DNA of 27,275 bases from Desulfobacteraceae bacterium (GCA_003599475.1 QZKK01000215.1:1-27275); one strand, 5' to 3'. Positions 1-8,099 are shown, counted from the first letter of the stretch. A program made the numbers and translations. Notes: generated by a model from the letters alone, not told the origin.

Positions 1-2009
1 TGCATAAGCAGGCGTTCGAAATAGTTGAGATGGGCCTTGGATGCCTCATCACGGATCTTGAGCTTTTCCCTCACCTCATCATCAAAATTTTCCAGTAGTT
101 GCTGGCGGGTACGGGTCATGGCTTCGTTGATTTCCATGCTCAGTTCGCGCTGAAGTTCATCGAAGGCGGCTTGAATCTCTTCCGGCTTGCGGCAACACTG
201 ATAGATGGCGGCAATGCGTTTTTCAAAATCCACCCCGGATTCGATGGCGCCCAGCACTTCATCGCTGGCCCCGAAGACACCTTCAAAAAGCCGGAACTTC
301 TCGGACAAAAGCTGAAAAACCCGTTTATCCGCTGCGTTTTTGCGATTGAGGAAATTGACCACCACCACATCATGCTGCTGGCCGTAACGATGGCATCGCC
401 CGATGCGCTGCTCGATGCGTTGGGAATTCCAGGGCAAATCGTAGTTCACTACCAGCGAGCTAAACTGCAGATTGATACCCTCGGCACCCGCCTCGGTGGC
501 GATCATGATGCGACCTTGTTCGCGGAAGTAATCCACAAGGGCCGAACGCATATCCGCCGTGCGCGAGTCGGTCACGCGATCCGTTCCCTTGTGGCGCTCA
601 AACCAAGCCGCATAAATCTCTCTGGAACGCTCATCCGCGTTGGAACCGTTGAACAATACGATCCCCTCGGCAAAGGCACTGTCCGACAAGAGGCGCAGCA
701 GGTAGCTCTGCGTGCGCCGCGATTCGGTGAAGATCACGGCTTTTTGCGCCGAACCGATTTCGGCGGCCTTGGCAAAGGCGATATTCAGTGCCTTGAGCAA
801 AGCCATACCTTTGGCGTTGTGTTCGATGGAGGTGGCCAAATGGGTGAAAGCGTCAAGATCGGCGATTTCCTGTTCGATGGCTTTGCGATCATCCTCGGAA
901 AGGCTATCGGAAGGTTCGTTCTCTCCCCACTCTTCTGCAGTTGGGTCAAGGGCTTCATAATCCTGGTCCAGCTCATCGGCAAGAGATTCGACCGATTTCA
1001 CCTTGCGAAGCTTTGCTTTCAGCCGGTTGGAAATCGAGGCCAGGGCGCCTGCAATGGCAAAAGTGGATGAGGCCAACAATTTGCGCAGCACCAGTGTCAT
1101 CAAAGATCGCTGGCCGGCCGGCAAAGCTTGAAGGTTGTCACGTTGGAGGTATCCCGAGACCAGATGATAGAGCCGATCTTCACTTTCCGCCGGAGTGAAT
1201 TCCTCAACGATCGGCAAGCGTTGAGTATATTTGATATACGGCATCACCTGGCGTCGCAGGGTGCGGTGGCAAACGGGTTTGAGCCGCATCTTGAGGGTTT
1301 TGAATACCTGCTCCTGGCTGAGATTGGCGAACTGCTCCCGGAAGCTCTTCAGGTCGCCGAAGGTGTGCTCATCGATGAAACTCACCAACCCAAACAGCTC
1401 AAGCAGAGAATTCTGCAAGGGGGTGGCCGTCAGCAGCAGTTTGTCCTTACCGGCGAGGGCAATCTTAAGGGTACTGGCAATGATGTTGGAAGGTTTATAG
1501 ACATTCCGCAGCCGATGGGCTTCGTCAATAACGACCAGATCCCATGGAACGGCCTGGACATCATCAGCTTTGCTCTTAGCGAAATGGTAAGAGCAAATGA
1601 CAATTTCCGGTGCTTCAAAGGGACGAAAATCGCCCTGTTTGACAGCGGCATTGTAGGACTTTGTTTCCAACAAACGGCAGGGCAGAAAGAATTTTTCAGT
1701 CAGCTCTTGATACCACTGCTTGCGAAGGTTAGAGGGGGTAATTACAAGGATGCGCCGCGTTCGCTCGGCCCATTTCTGTGAGAGTACCAGGCCGGCCTCA
1801 ATTGTTTTTCCCAACCCCACTTCATCGGCAAGCAGCGCCCCCCTGGAGAGTGGTGATTTGAAAGCAAACAAGGCGGCATCGATCTGATGGGGGTTCAGAT
1901 CAACCTGAGCACCTGCAAATGCCGCAGTAATCCTTTCGACACTGTCCGGAGGAAAGCGCCGGGTCAGCTCATGAGCAAAATATTTGGCCTGGTAATCGGT
2001 AAGGCTCAA
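1..2009 (-). CDS. SNF2-family DNA helicase/ATPase, C-terminus beyond the left edge
   Basis: This is a superfamily 2 DNA translocase of the SNF2 class; 669 codons are visible and the frame is still open at base 1. Motif I is DEVGLGKT with Lys68, motif II is DEAH at residues 162-165, and the motif III-like LLLTATPLQNS follows. The second RecA lobe has IATEAGAEGINLQ and QRIGRCHRYGQ, the motif VI arginines falling at about residues 535-538. No ATG lies in frame upstream without an intervening stop. I chose TTG at 2009, which begins SLTDYQAKYF, because AAAGGA stands just upstream and the protein pattern fits there. SNF2 proteins of this kind often sit in bacterial accessory or defence islands beside methylases or nucleases; no such partner is visible here, so a defence role is only inference. 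Family assignment is very secure, the exact role is not. Confidence 0.93.
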   Translation of the reverse strand, partial: MSLTDYQAKYFAHELTRRFPPDSVERITAAFAGAQVDLNPHQIDAALFAFKSPLSRGALLADEVGLGKTIEAGLVLSQKWAERTRRILVITPSNLRKQWYQELTEKFFLPCRLLETKSYNAAVKQGDFRPFEAPEIVICSYHFAKSKADDVQAVPWDLVVIDEAHRLRNVYKPSNIIASTLKIALAGKDKLLLTATPLQNSLLELFGLVSFIDEHTFGDLKSFREQFANLSQEQVFKTLKMRLKPVCHRTLRRQVMPYIKYTQRLPIVEEFTPAESEDRLYHLVSGYLQRDNLQALPAGQRSLMTLVLRKLLASSTFAIAGALASISNRLKAKLRKVKSVESLADELDQDYEALDPTAEEWGENEPSDSLSEDDRKAIEQEIADLDAFTHLATSIEHNAKGMALLKALNIAFAKAAEIGSAQKAVIFTESRRTQSYLLRLLSDSAFAEGIVLFNGSNADERSREIYAAWFERHKGTDRVTDSRTADMRSALVDYFREQGRIMIATEAGAEGINLQFSSLVVNYDLPWNSQRIEQRIGRCHRYGQQHDVVVVNFLNRKNAADKRVFQLLSEKFRLFEGVFGASDEVLGAIESGVDFEKRIAAIYQCCRKPEEIQAAFDELQRELSMEINEAMTRTRQQLLENFDDEVREKLKIRDEASKAHLNYFERLLM

Positions 2010-2697
2010 AGAATCCTTTATCTTCCTGGGTCCTTACTTTTCAAAAAGGACCGAATTTTTCTCATCTTCAGGGCTACTCTTCCATTCCCCCATCGCTTAA
2101 TGGTCTTAAGTCACAATAAACGCCTGTACGAGCTCCTCGTGGCGCAATCCGCGAAGTCGCTGATCCTTCACCTCTGAAAACTACATGGCGGTTTGGCATT
2201 GAATCGCTTTACCTTTTGTGATGATTCGTAATTGTTGAAGCGATTCTGATATTTAGGCGTGATAATATGACAGGTTTGATGGCAGGTGCAAGAAAATAAC
2301 GCACTTTTCCAGGTTTAGCCCGGGAGGTTTGTTCAATGGTCTGCCAAAGCAATCCGTTTCCAACCAATTTATGCGCTCAGGGAAGGAATATGATGGGCTC
2401 CAGCAGAGTTCAGAAAGAATGAACCGTTCCAGATATCTCTCCAAACCCCCAGGATATCAGCCGCACTCAAAACCTGTGATACGTCTTAGCGATCAACGCT
2501 TACAGTTGGTTGAAAGTTCCTCAGCCTGGATTCCGGGCAAACGGTTTGCAGGACATCCGGAATTCGGATGTTTCTCTTCTTTACAGGTGCAACCGATCGG
2601 TAGTTCCTCGCGCAAGGAGTATTGTAGGGGCTCATATATTTGCAGTCTGATGAGGACGAAATCTGGATCCCTTAAATACTTTGGGAGAATCGGCGGG
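2010..2697. other. Gene-poor stretch upstream of the SNF2 gene
   Basis: No convincing full gene is present. On the minus strand, in the same frame as the SNF2 gene, are two short open stretches: a GTG-started 21-residue one (2106-2171, containing RLRGLRHEELVQAF) and one beginning MGEWKSSPEDEKNS around 2090, each ended by a stop before the SNF2 start. They look protein-like but lack a clear ribosome binding site. They may be a decayed upstream partner or N-terminal remnant. Apparent plus-strand open frames here show no recognisable domain. Confidence 0.4.
2262..2291 (-). promoter_or_regulatory. Candidate sigma-70 promoter for the SNF2 gene
   Basis: On the minus strand, TTGCAC (2286-2291) and TATTAT (2262-2267) are separated by 18 bases and point at the SNF2 gene. 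The leader would be about 245 nt, which is long, and no other good promoter was seen between here and the TTG start. This is a motif match only. Confidence 0.35.
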
Positions 2698-2829
2698 CCG
2701 CCCTGTTCGGGTCTTGCGGTATTCCTGATTCGGGTTTTTGGGTTTTTTGGATCGGTTATTTCAAGCAAGCCCGTTTCAAGCAAAGGTGAAATGACCCCTG
2801 CCGAAACTTTGGTGCGGTTCGAGCGATTG
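2698..2829 (-). pseudogene. Decayed C-terminal winged-helix fragment (AAA_4/RecG-like or Fic-type protein)
   Basis: Three short pieces in different minus-strand frames join into one familiar pattern: HQSFGRGHF (about 2785-2829), then PLLETGLLEITDP (about 2748-2786), then KPKNPNQEYRKT (about 2710-2747). Together they resemble the C-terminal winged helix found in many divergent AAA_4 (RecG-like) ATP-binding proteins and some Fic proteins, whose pattern is roughly a hydrophobic PLLEAGLLE, then TIPDKP, then QKYR. The second frame change falls in a run of A and C residues (2735-2750), a typical slippage site. Two frame changes within about 130 bases and no start make this a remnant. The match comes from recalled family patterns, not a search. 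Confidence 0.5.
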
Positions 2830-2853
2830 AATATCTGCATCGATTCGAAAAGA

Positions 2854-4362
2854 TCAGGGTTCGATTCCCAGCAGATTATCCACCCAGTCGGCGCCTGCGT
2901 TGTATGCGGTCTCCTCGGCCGCATTGTACGCCGTCCAGGATCGAACCGAACCGCTGAGGCGAACGAGCCCATCCCTGACCTCGATGCTGAGGTTCTCCGA
3001 TTCCACGAAGGGACTTCGATTCAGCTCGATCAGGATGTGGTTTTTCAGAGCTGCATCGTTTTTTCCGAGTGAAGCCGGCCGGTATTTTGCGCCCGGCAGA
3101 TATTCTTCTCCGAGGAAGAAATCGTATGCATACTGCCCATAATGTTCGACCTCGAGGAGATTGTTGACGGTAACCACCCCGCTGATTCGAGAAGCGATGT
3201 TTTCGGCTTCCTCCTTCTCAAAATAGGCGCGAACCTGTCCTCTGAGATTCACGATGCCGGCATCGACATCCACTTCGACAGAATCCTTTGTAAGATATGG
3301 ATTCCGATCCATGGCGCTGAGGATCTCGTCGTTTACCTTGCGATCGTTGACCTTCCGATCCGACCGAATGGCGAGCTGATTGTCGACTGTCAAAACCCCG
3401 AGGATATGCTCCGCATTGCGGGAAGCGGCTCTCCGGGCCGTGAGGTTCTCCACCGACCCCTTCAAGGTGACATGGCTGTCTGTTACCTCAACGTCGATAT
3501 CGGCATGCGGCACAGTCGGATCGTTCAAAAGCGCTTTCTCTATGGCCTCTCTGATGTTGTCGTCCGTGGTGTCTGCGCTCTTCTCCCTACGCAAAGCCCT
3601 TTCTTCATCATATGGTTTTACCTTCAGGGCGGAAATATCCACGGAACGTACACCGGGAAGATATGCGTCGTATTTTGCGATCCTTCGTTCAGCGGCATTG
3701 GGAACCGTTCCTTTGAGAAACACCTTGCCGTCGATCGCTTCAACTTCGATCGACTCGTCATCGACATAGGCATCCCACCTGAGAACAGCCCTGACATTCT
3801 CTTCTATTTCTTCATCGGAGCGGGGCTCCTGTGGAACGACCTCTATTTCGTTGTTGAGGATCACCAGACCTTTGATTCCCTTCGCCAATAGACCGGCAAG
3901 CGATTTTTCCCTGTAAGTCCGAGCGGTTCCCATTAACGTCGCCGCCTGGTTTTTTACTGCAATTTCGATCTGAAGCGATTCCGTGGCGGGGTGCTGCAGG
4001 AGCGCACGCTGGATATCGCTTAGAATCTCCCAATCCGGGCGCAGCCTGTCCGGAACGAATTCGATTTCGTTCACGACGGATAAGACACCGTTCAGAACTT
4101 CCGCAAGGAGGGCTGCCCGCTCCTTTGCCAGGATATTGCCTGCCCGGCCGGTAAGGATCACGTTCGCATCGTCGACTCTGACTTCGATATCGCTCGATGC
4201 GGTCACCGGATCCTGTGCAATCGCATTTTCGATCGCAGCGCGAAGATCGGAATCGGTCATGGCTTTTTCGATTCCTCCGGCGGCATACGGAGACGAAACG
4301 GTAAACGGGACCAGAAAGAAAGTGAAAACGATCCAACCGAAGCGGGTACCCATTTTTCTCAT
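2854..4362 (-). CDS. Exported protein with six BON domains
   Basis: The 502-residue product starts with a basic, hydrophobic leader ending near SSPYAAG, consistent with a Sec signal peptide of about 27 residues, so it should act in the periplasm or at the envelope. The rest is six tandem BON domains beginning near residues 38, 108, 179, 268, 347 and 430; each has a helix, an IEV or VDV strand, a V-x-L-x-G turn, and a closing V-x-N-x-L/I segment. Proteins such as OsmY and DolP carry two BON domains and bind phospholipid or help envelope integrity under stress. Six copies is unusually many. The ATG has AGAGG eight bases upstream. The gene stands alone between the SNF2 region and the radical SAM gene, all on the same strand. 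Confidence 0.88.
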   Translation of the reverse strand: MRKMGTRFGWIVFTFFLVPFTVSSPYAAGGIEKAMTDSDLRAAIENAIAQDPVTASSDIEVRVDDANVILTGRAGNILAKERAALLAEVLNGVLSVVNEIEFVPDRLRPDWEILSDIQRALLQHPATESLQIEIAVKNQAATLMGTARTYREKSLAGLLAKGIKGLVILNNEIEVVPQEPRSDEEIEENVRAVLRWDAYVDDESIEVEAIDGKVFLKGTVPNAAERRIAKYDAYLPGVRSVDISALKVKPYDEERALRREKSADTTDDNIREAIEKALLNDPTVPHADIDVEVTDSHVTLKGSVENLTARRAASRNAEHILGVLTVDNQLAIRSDRKVNDRKVNDEILSAMDRNPYLTKDSVEVDVDAGIVNLRGQVRAYFEKEEAENIASRISGVVTVNNLLEVEHYGQYAYDFFLGEEYLPGAKYRPASLGKNDAALKNHILIELNRSPFVESENLSIEVRDGLVRLSGSVRSWTAYNAAEETAYNAGADWVDNLLGIEP

Positions 4363-4533
4363 GATTAGAACCTCTCGCGAAAGGGTCGAGTATCTTGGAA
4401 CTCCAGACTCGGCAGCTCTGGAAAGAACGCGTATAGGTTACTTATGAATTTATGTGCCCGCTTTGGAATAAATGAATATACGTATTTCGGCGAAAAAAAA
4501 TGGGTACTTTACGGCAAGCTCGGCTGAGAGGTT

Positions 4534-4613
4534 GATCGGTTGACCGGTCGGGATGGAGGATGGAAAAGGGGTAAGCTGCCGTGCTGCAGCGGGAGAGTCG
4601 GATTCAACCGATC
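4534..4613. repeat. Perfect 10-bp inverted repeat with 60-base spacer
   Basis: GATCGGTTGA (4534-4543) and its exact reverse complement TCAACCGATC (4604-4613) bracket the stretch just after the stop of the radical SAM gene. It could form a long-looped hairpin in that transcript or be a protein binding site. There is no clear T-tract next to it, so it is not called a terminator. Confidence 0.45.
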
Positions 4614-4616
4614 CGA

Positions 4617-5627
4617 TCAGAAGACTCCCGCAATCCGCGTTCCGCAGGAGGCGCAGCGGCCGTTTGCAAAATTCTCGGTTTGCGTCGAGAAACCTCTTCT
4701 CCGAAACATCCGGTCCTGGCACCGGGGGCATCGGGTATCTCCTGCTTTTCCGGGTACGTTTCCCAGGTAGATGTATTTCAGACCGGCCTTCTTTCCGATG
4801 GAATAGGCTTTTTCCAGGGTTTCGACCGGCGTTGCGGGCGAATCGTTGAATTCGTAGTCCGGATGAAATCGGCTGATGTGCCAGGGGATTTCCGGATCGG
4901 TTTCGGCGATGAACCCGGCAATCCCCGCAAGCTGCGATTCGTCATCGTTTTTGCCGGGCACGACCAGGGTGGTGATCTCCACCCAGAAGTTCAACTGCTT
5001 CATGTGCCGGATCGTTTCCAGAACCGGTTCCAGCCGTCCTCCGCACGTCTTTTTATAAAATTCCTCGCTGAACGATTTCAAATCCACATTGCAGGCATCC
5101 AGGTACGGCTGAATGATGTCCAGCGCCTGGGTCGTCATAAACCCGTTGGTGACGAACACATTGGCAACCCCGCTTGCCTTTGCATGCTTTGCGGTTTCAT
5201 AGGCGTACTCGAAGAAGATGGTCGGCTCGGTGTAGGTATAGGAAATGCTCCGACAGGCTCGGTTTTGAGCTTCTTCGACGATTTTTTCGGGCGAAAGCTC
5301 GGTACCGAAGCGGTGGCCTCGTCTTTCCTCCGAAATCTGGGAGATCTGCCAGTTCTGACAGAATCCGCACCTGAAATTGCACCCGGGTGTGGCTACGGAA
5401 AAAGAAGTGGACCCGGGGAAAAAATGATAAAGCGGTTTTTTTTCAATCGGATCGACATGGGCGGCGATGACTTCCCCATACGCATGGGTATATAAGGTTC
5501 CACCCTGATTCTGCCGGACGCCGCATTTTCCATATTTGGAATCCGGAATCCGGCAGTGATGGTTGCACAGGTAACAGTGGACTTTTCCTTTGCTGAGCGG
5601 TTCGTAGAGCATGGCTTCTCTTTGCAT
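4617..5627 (-). CDS. amrS: AmmeMemoRadiSam-system radical SAM enzyme (AmrS-like)
   Basis: The 336-residue protein has the radical SAM cluster motif CNFRCGFC (Cys83, Cys87, Cys90) preceded by SVATPG, the layout of the PflA-like AmrS family. An N-terminal cysteine set (Cys18, Cys21, Cys25, Cys35) and a C-terminal ribbon of two CxxC pairs (Cys300/303 and Cys325/328) could bind zinc or further iron-sulfur clusters. The segments YTYTEPT and the later HISRFHPDY are typical of the family. AmrS is named for co-occurrence with AMMECR1 and MEMO1 homologues; neither partner is in this window, and the substrate is not settled as far as I know. The ATG is preceded by GAGGTG at good spacing. Family assignment is secure. 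Confidence 0.92.
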   Translation of the reverse strand: MQREAMLYEPLSKGKVHCYLCNHHCRIPDSKYGKCGVRQNQGGTLYTHAYGEVIAAHVDPIEKKPLYHFFPGSTSFSVATPGCNFRCGFCQNWQISQISEERRGHRFGTELSPEKIVEEAQNRACRSISYTYTEPTIFFEYAYETAKHAKASGVANVFVTNGFMTTQALDIIQPYLDACNVDLKSFSEEFYKKTCGGRLEPVLETIRHMKQLNFWVEITTLVVPGKNDDESQLAGIAGFIAETDPEIPWHISRFHPDYEFNDSPATPVETLEKAYSIGKKAGLKYIYLGNVPGKAGDTRCPRCQDRMFRRRGFSTQTENFANGRCASCGTRIAGVF

Positions 5628-5722
5628 TTTTCACCTCGGTTCCGGATGAATCTTTTCCTCTTTTTCGCCCGCTGCCCTGGGAGTTCGATACGCCTCGATC
5701 GGAGCGCATCGGCTGGAACCCC

Positions 5723-5752
5723 ATTATAGGCGTCTTTATCTAAAAAGAAAAA
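5723..5752 (-). promoter_or_regulatory. Candidate promoter for the radical SAM gene
   Basis: A perfect TATAAT on the minus strand (5723-5728) has a weak upstream element TTTTTC 18 bases away (5747-5752). It lies directly downstream of the terminator of the preceding gene and would give a leader of about 90 nt. The -35 part is poor. Confidence 0.4.
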
Positions 5753-5773
5753 CGCCGTTAGCCGCAAAGCGGC
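5742..5773 (-). terminator. Intrinsic terminator of the phosphoribosyltransferase gene
   Basis: On the minus strand, GCCGCTTTGCGGC (5761-5773) forms a tight 5-bp stem with a 3-base loop. It overlaps the last codons and stop, and a few bases later comes TTTTTCTTTTT (5742-5752). This separates the phosphoribosyltransferase from the radical SAM gene and supports independent transcription of the latter. Confidence 0.6.
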
Positions 5774-6426
5774 TTCTTCTTTCCGATGCGGGAAGCTTTA
5801 TCGATGTAGAATCGGACCTCGTCGTCAGTCGTCTGGGAAAAATCCTCATACCATTGACCGACCGCGCGGAATGGCCCCGGCGTATTGAGGCAGACAACGC
5901 GATCGGCATCCCGACGGAGGAACTCGCAAGGAGAAGACGCTGCAACGGGAACCGCCGCGACGATCTCCCCGGGATTCCGAGTTCGGAGAGAAATGACTGC
6001 AGCACGCATGCTCATGCCTGTGGCCATCCCGTCGTCCACGACGATCGCGGTTCGATTCTTCAGGTCGACATCCGTTTGAACCCCGCGATAGAGGAGTTCG
6101 CGCCGTTCGAGCTCAACCTGCTCCTGTGCAGCGGCTGCAGCCACAGCAGTCGCCGGGATACCAAGCTGATCGACGATGTCTTCGTTCAAGATCCGGATGC
6201 CTCCCGAGGCGACGGCTCCCATGGCCAATTCTTCCTGCCCCGGAACTCCGATTTTTCGAACGATCCACACATCCATCGCAACCTGCAGCGCTTCTGCAAC
6301 CTGGTATGCGACTGGGACACCGCCTCTCGGCAACCCCAGAACGATGACATCTTCACGGTTTGCGTACTCCAGGAGGGCCTGTGCCAGCAATGCCCCTGCA
6401 TCGATTCGATTCTTAAAAAGCGGCAT
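5758..6426 (-). CDS. Phosphoribosyltransferase-family protein
   Basis: The 222-residue protein belongs to the type I phosphoribosyltransferase fold. The PRPP-binding signature TAIVVDDGMATG lies at residues 126-137 with the acidic pair Asp131-Asp132. The N-terminal LGLPRGGVPVA (30-40) and VRKIGVPGQEELAMGA (57-71) mark the subgroup often annotated as 'putative phosphoribosyl transferase', seen near stress genes and erythromycin-esterase-like or dienelactone-hydrolase-like domains. Here it stands alone without a fused partner. The acceptor base is unknown and a nucleotide-salvage role should not be assumed. The ATG follows GAGGTG with a five-base gap. It has its own terminator. No convincing promoter was found, only a weak TTGAAC-containing sequence upstream. 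Confidence 0.87.
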   Translation of the reverse strand: MPLFKNRIDAGALLAQALLEYANREDVIVLGLPRGGVPVAYQVAEALQVAMDVWIVRKIGVPGQEELAMGAVASGGIRILNEDIVDQLGIPATAVAAAAAQEQVELERRELLYRGVQTDVDLKNRTAIVVDDGMATGMSMRAAVISLRTRNPGEIVAAVPVAASSPCEFLRRDADRVVCLNTPGPFRAVGQWYEDFSQTTDDEVRFYIDKASRIGKKKPLCG

Positions 6427-6791
6427 CGTATCACCTCGGTAATTTCCGGCTTTTCAGCCTCAGGTGGATTCGGTCGTGGTTATCGCGCCCGAAGCATCCA
6501 TTTTCGTTCACGGACTTAAGAATAAATCAAGCGTCGTTCAAACTTAAAATGAGGTGCCCGTATCGACAAGTAGGGTGATCCCGTATTTTGGGAGGGAAAA
6601 GCACTCAGATAGAAAAGGAAAGGAGCCGGTAAGATGTCCGTTTTTGCCTGAAATATCGCTGCGGAAGGTCTTGGCCCCCTCTGCTCTCACTGAATCGAGA
6701 GGGGCTAACCCTGATTTACACTTTAAATACCGTATCCACCCCATTTTATCGTCGATCCGGAATTGCAATTATAATTTCAGCAATACAATAA
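6427..6791. other. Intergenic stretch before the MITE-like element
   Basis: No gene is supported here. The only notable points are an imperfect hairpin of CCCCTCT against AGAGGGGC around 6680-6710, and the sequence CGTATCCACCCCATTT (6731-6746), which recurs almost unchanged at 7960-7975 upstream of the Lon-related gene. The divergent genes on either side (phosphoribosyltransferase and RRM protein) must have promoters here or inside the element, but none is clear. Confidence 0.4.
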
Positions 6792-6926
6792 TGACAGACT
6801 CGTAAAAAGTCCTAAAACCGTCATGCCGGACTCGATCCGGCATCCAGAACCTGTTGAAATCACTGGATTCCGGCTTTCGCCGGAATGACAAAAAGGGTCA
6901 ATTCTCGACTTTTTACGAGACCGTCA
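6792..6926. mobile_element. MITE-like miniature inverted-repeat element, 135 bp
   Basis: The termini are 20-bp imperfect inverted repeats: TGACAGACTCGTAAAAAGTC (6792-6811) and, read in reverse complement, TGACGGTCTCGTAAAAAGTC (6907-6926). Inside are two strong hairpins, ATGCCGGA-5-TCCGGCAT (6823-6843) and ATTCCGGC-4-GCCGGAAT (6867-6886). Both flanks show CAATAA (6786-6791 and 6925-6930), so a short target duplication is possible, although the right copy overlaps the repeat end by two bases. It has no coding capacity, so a transposase would have to act in trans. Repeats with such CGTCATGCCGGA cores are familiar from desulfobacterial and other proteobacterial genomes. Confidence 0.75.
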
Positions 6927-6969
6927 ATAATAGACAACCTGCCGAAGTTCGTTCACATCCAACCACAAT

Positions 6970-7041
6970 CTTTCTCTCTCCTTCGTTAGGAGAGGGTCCC
7001 GTTACCTTTGTCCCTGCGGTGGGGAGGGAGAGGAAGGGAGA
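6970..7041. repeat. Imperfect purine/pyrimidine inverted repeat
   Basis: CTCTCC-7-GGAGAG (6976-6994) is a compact hairpin. The wider pyrimidine run near 6970-6981 also pairs roughly with the GGAGGGAGAGGAAGG run near 7030-7045. It may be a second, more decayed miniature repeat next to the element at 6792, or leader structure of the RRM gene. Confidence 0.4.
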
Positions 7042-7106
7042 TCTAAACACCGTTTCGCGTTCTGCAGGATAATCGAAATTTTGGATCATTTGACGGGGAG
7101 TGTGCA

Positions 7107-7400
7107 ATGAACATCTATGTCGGGAACCTATCCTATGGCGTTACCAAAGAAGAGATCATGGGTCTTTTCAATCAGTATGGACGGGTCGCGTCGGTACATA
7201 TCCTGAAGGACAAAACAAGCGGAAAACCGAGAGGCTTCGGATTCGTGAGAATGCCCGCGGAATCCGATGGGGAAAAAGCCATCAGACAGTTGAATGGTTC
7301 ACAATTCCAGGGAAGAATCCTGAAGGTCAACAAAGCCAGGCAGCCGAATGAACAGCCCAACAGAATGCCCGCACTCCTTTTCAGCTACAGGCGCAGATAA
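7107..7400 (+). CDS. Small RRM-type RNA-binding protein
   Basis: The 97-residue protein is one RNA recognition motif. RNP2 is IYVGNL at residues 3-8 and RNP1 is KPRGFGFVRM near residues 39-48, with the aromatic residues that stack on RNA bases. A short basic tail ending FSYRRR follows the domain. Bacterial single-RRM proteins of this size are often tied to cold shock or RNA handling; the targets are unknown. The ATG has GGGGAG eight bases upstream. It opens a plus-strand run that continues with the DUF2383-like protein and the Lon-related protease, although gaps of 65 and 184 bases do not prove one operon. Confidence 0.9.
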   Translation: MNIYVGNLSYGVTKEEIMGLFNQYGRVASVHILKDKTSGKPRGFGFVRMPAESDGEKAIRQLNGSQFQGRILKVNKARQPNEQPNRMPALLFSYRRR

Positions 7401-7465
7401 TCCGCGGCAGGAATCGAGTCCGTCCATGCGTCCGGAATCCGGCAGGATCTGCAAGGGAGGAGGCA

Positions 7466-7915
7466 GTGCTTGAAGATCAAAGATCGGTTGCTGTCAATGA
7501 TGTGATCCTTTCCTGCAGCGATGCAGCGGATCAGTATGAAACCGCTTCTTCGATTGTCGAAGATCCGTCTTTGAGGGAGTTTTTCCTGCGCCTTGTCGAA
7601 GCCAGAAGAGTGTTTGTTTCCAGGCTGGAAGAGGGTATGAGAAGCCTGGAAAAACTTCCGATGGCACCCGATACGGAAAAGGAAGCACTGGAAAGCCTGT
7701 GGATGAGGATCAAGGCTACCGTCAAGAAGAATCATGAAGAGGTACTGCTTCAAGAAGGTGTCAGGCTCGAAAAGCACATCCGCGCCTGCACCGAACAGGC
7801 TTTGAAACAGGAACTTCCCGCCAAGCTTCTGCAGATCCTTGAAGAGCTGAAGCAGGAAGCGGACGGCAGCCTTAAGATTTTGGAAAAGGAAATCGACCGG
7901 CGGGCGGCCGGATAA
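7466..7915 (+). CDS. DUF2383/PA2169-like helical-bundle protein
   Basis: The 149-residue product is almost entirely amphipathic helix with no signal peptide. The opening VNDVILSCSDAADQYETASS and the following LREFFLRLVEARR resemble the DUF2383 (PA2169-type) family, which has a ferritin-like four-helix fold and no settled activity. Later segments are rich in Glu and Lys (KKNHEEVLLQEG, LEELKQEADGS) and could form a coiled coil. The start is GTG, with GGGAGGAGG immediately upstream; the gap to the start is short. The match is by pattern and length, so the family call is moderate. Its place between an RRM protein and a Lon-like protease suggests a stress-related role, which is inference. Confidence 0.7.
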   Translation: MLEDQRSVAVNDVILSCSDAADQYETASSIVEDPSLREFFLRLVEARRVFVSRLEEGMRSLEKLPMAPDTEKEALESLWMRIKATVKKNHEEVLLQEGVRLEKHIRACTEQALKQELPAKLLQILEELKQEADGSLKILEKEIDRRAAG

Positions 7916-8099
7916 AAGTAAAGAAGCAGGAAAACTACCGTTGGCCCTCAAGAGATTTGCGTACCCACCCCATTTATTTCAGCAAGCCGAACCGTTACAG
8001 TATCAAAGAAAGATCAGCAGTTCCTCACGGGAAAAACGCATCTCCTTTGTTTCCGGCCCGAACGGGAATCCGGGACAAGACAGAAAAGGGTAAAAAGCC

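Noticed and set aside
99..1781. Long plus-strand open frames at 99-1070 and 1128-1781
   Set aside because: They are antisense to the SNF2 helicase, whose minus-strand translation shows all the expected ATPase motifs. Their own translations match no family.
2861..2880. GGTTCGATTCC resembling the T-arm of a tRNA
   Set aside because: It is the antisense of the final codons of the BON gene (LLGIEP). No acceptor stem, anticodon arm or CCA-side pairing fits around it.
2329..3072. Plus-strand 247-residue open frame and an overlapping minus-strand one (2493-2972)
   Set aside because: Both run into the BON gene in other frames. The minus-strand one only makes sense for a short part, which is explained by the frameshifted winged-helix remnant.
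4581..5495. Plus-strand 304-residue open frame
   Set aside because: It lies opposite the radical SAM gene, which has its full CxxxCxxC motif and ribosome site. The antisense product is not recognisable.
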